The position numbers were made by a program, and so were the translations under genes. The notes below the pieces were generated by a model. It worked only from the letters and a program-made list of their open reading frames with translations. It had not been told where the DNA came from and made no database searches. From Stratiolaelaps scimitus (lineage: Eukaryota > Arthropoda > Arachnida > Mesostigmata > Laelapidae): a stretch of DNA of 64,000 nt. Below, piece after piece: positions 63,579 to 64,000 of this stretch (its first letter is position 1; every line of letters starts with the position of its first letter). The stretch is from NCBI GenBank assembly GCA_019614645.1, contig JABWDB010000008.1, positions 2,852,001 through 2,916,000 on the forward strand. The letters are read 5' to 3'.

Positions 63579-64000
63579 ACGTACGATAAAACAACGCAAT
63601 GAGCGCTCATTCTTAGCACCGTGCATCGTATACGTTATGTACGGCGTCGACATGCCACCCTAGCGCAATGGAGCTATCCAGGCCTCCCCCGCAATGCCTG
63701 GCGGGCATAGTACTGCTGCGGTCGCTCTTAGATGCATCCCAATTGCTTTCGACCAATGCTTATTCTCTGCGTCACAAGCTGGATTCAGTTGCTACTCGGG
63801 CTGCCGCTGGCAGCGTCTTCTTCACGGCGTCACCGAAGTCGTCATCGTTTATCGTGTGTACTTCGACGAGTCTTGTTTGCTGCCGCAGTTTGATAGACTG
63901 CCGTCGAAGCTCTCTAACGGTTGCTGTAGCCACGGTCGTCTTACACCAGCAGTGACTTGATTTTGCTGTTAAGTTTGCAATCTTATTGTGTTATGGGTCG
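62728..64000. other. Non-coding stretch
   Basis: No gene is recognised. A (AT)n microsatellite lies at 63546-63572. Two overlapping plus-strand frames near 63.67-63.96 kb (88 and 95 codons) lack any recognisable domain and run almost to the window edge, so a partial exon cannot be excluded. Confidence 0.5.
63546..63572. repeat. (AT)n microsatellite
   Basis: Alternating AT, about 27 bp. Confidence 0.95.

Overview
The window looks like non-coding DNA from a nuclear animal genome, most likely an invertebrate. I guess an arthropod, possibly a mite or tick relative, but the sequence does not prove this. There are no bacterial-style operons, no ribosome-binding-site-led gene strings, and no open frame that reads as a complete known protein. 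Composition is mixed. There are many (TA)n tracts of 20-70 bp, many CAG/CTG, ATT, CTC, GA and CA microsatellites, and several short perfect foldbacks. This suggests intergenic or long-intron DNA. Almost all open frames of 60-280 codons are chance frames or translated simple repeats.

The parts with recognisable history are relics of mobile elements. The clearest is at 61.84-62.73 kb: a GC-rich fragment of the C-terminal half of an invertebrate reverse-transcriptase-type ORF. Its two halves lie on opposite strands and meet at about 62.12 kb, as if the distal piece had been inverted in place. Weaker Ty3/gypsy-like or related LTR-element traces lie at 7.35-7.68 kb (minus, integrase C-terminus-like plus a possible LTR edge), 14.85-15.14 kb (plus, integrase core-like) and 21.79-22.34 kb (minus, RT/RNase H-like). 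A 35-bp motif shared by 7.45, 19.51 and 48.28 kb may be an LTR edge. A separate ~55-bp repeat is shared by 1.90 and 39.55 kb.

Other items of note are a truncated tRNA-Ser(UGA)-like cloverleaf relic at 23.76-23.81 kb and a 57-bp precursor-hairpin-like foldback at 10.72-10.78 kb. Perfect stem-loops lie at 24.37, 25.22 and 61.51 kb, and a 24-bp minisatellite at 7.70 kb. One AT-rich open frame at 17.03-17.36 kb has a good start context and a hydrophobic segment, and is the best candidate for a small real protein.

By region: 1-7.3 kb holds simple repeats and one dispersed-repeat copy; 7.3-7.8 kb an LTR-element relic plus minisatellite; 7.8-14.8 kb simple repeats and the large foldback; 14.85-15.14 kb the integrase relic; 17.0-17.4 kb the small ORF; 19.5-25.3 kb retroelement, tRNA-like and hairpin relics; 25.3-61.4 kb mainly microsatellites with isolated short repeats; 61.5-62.7 kb a hairpin and the rearranged RT relic; 62.7-64 kb unremarkable. 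No set of genes here can be said to work together, and I found no convincing new biological system. All family assignments come from reading translations by eye.
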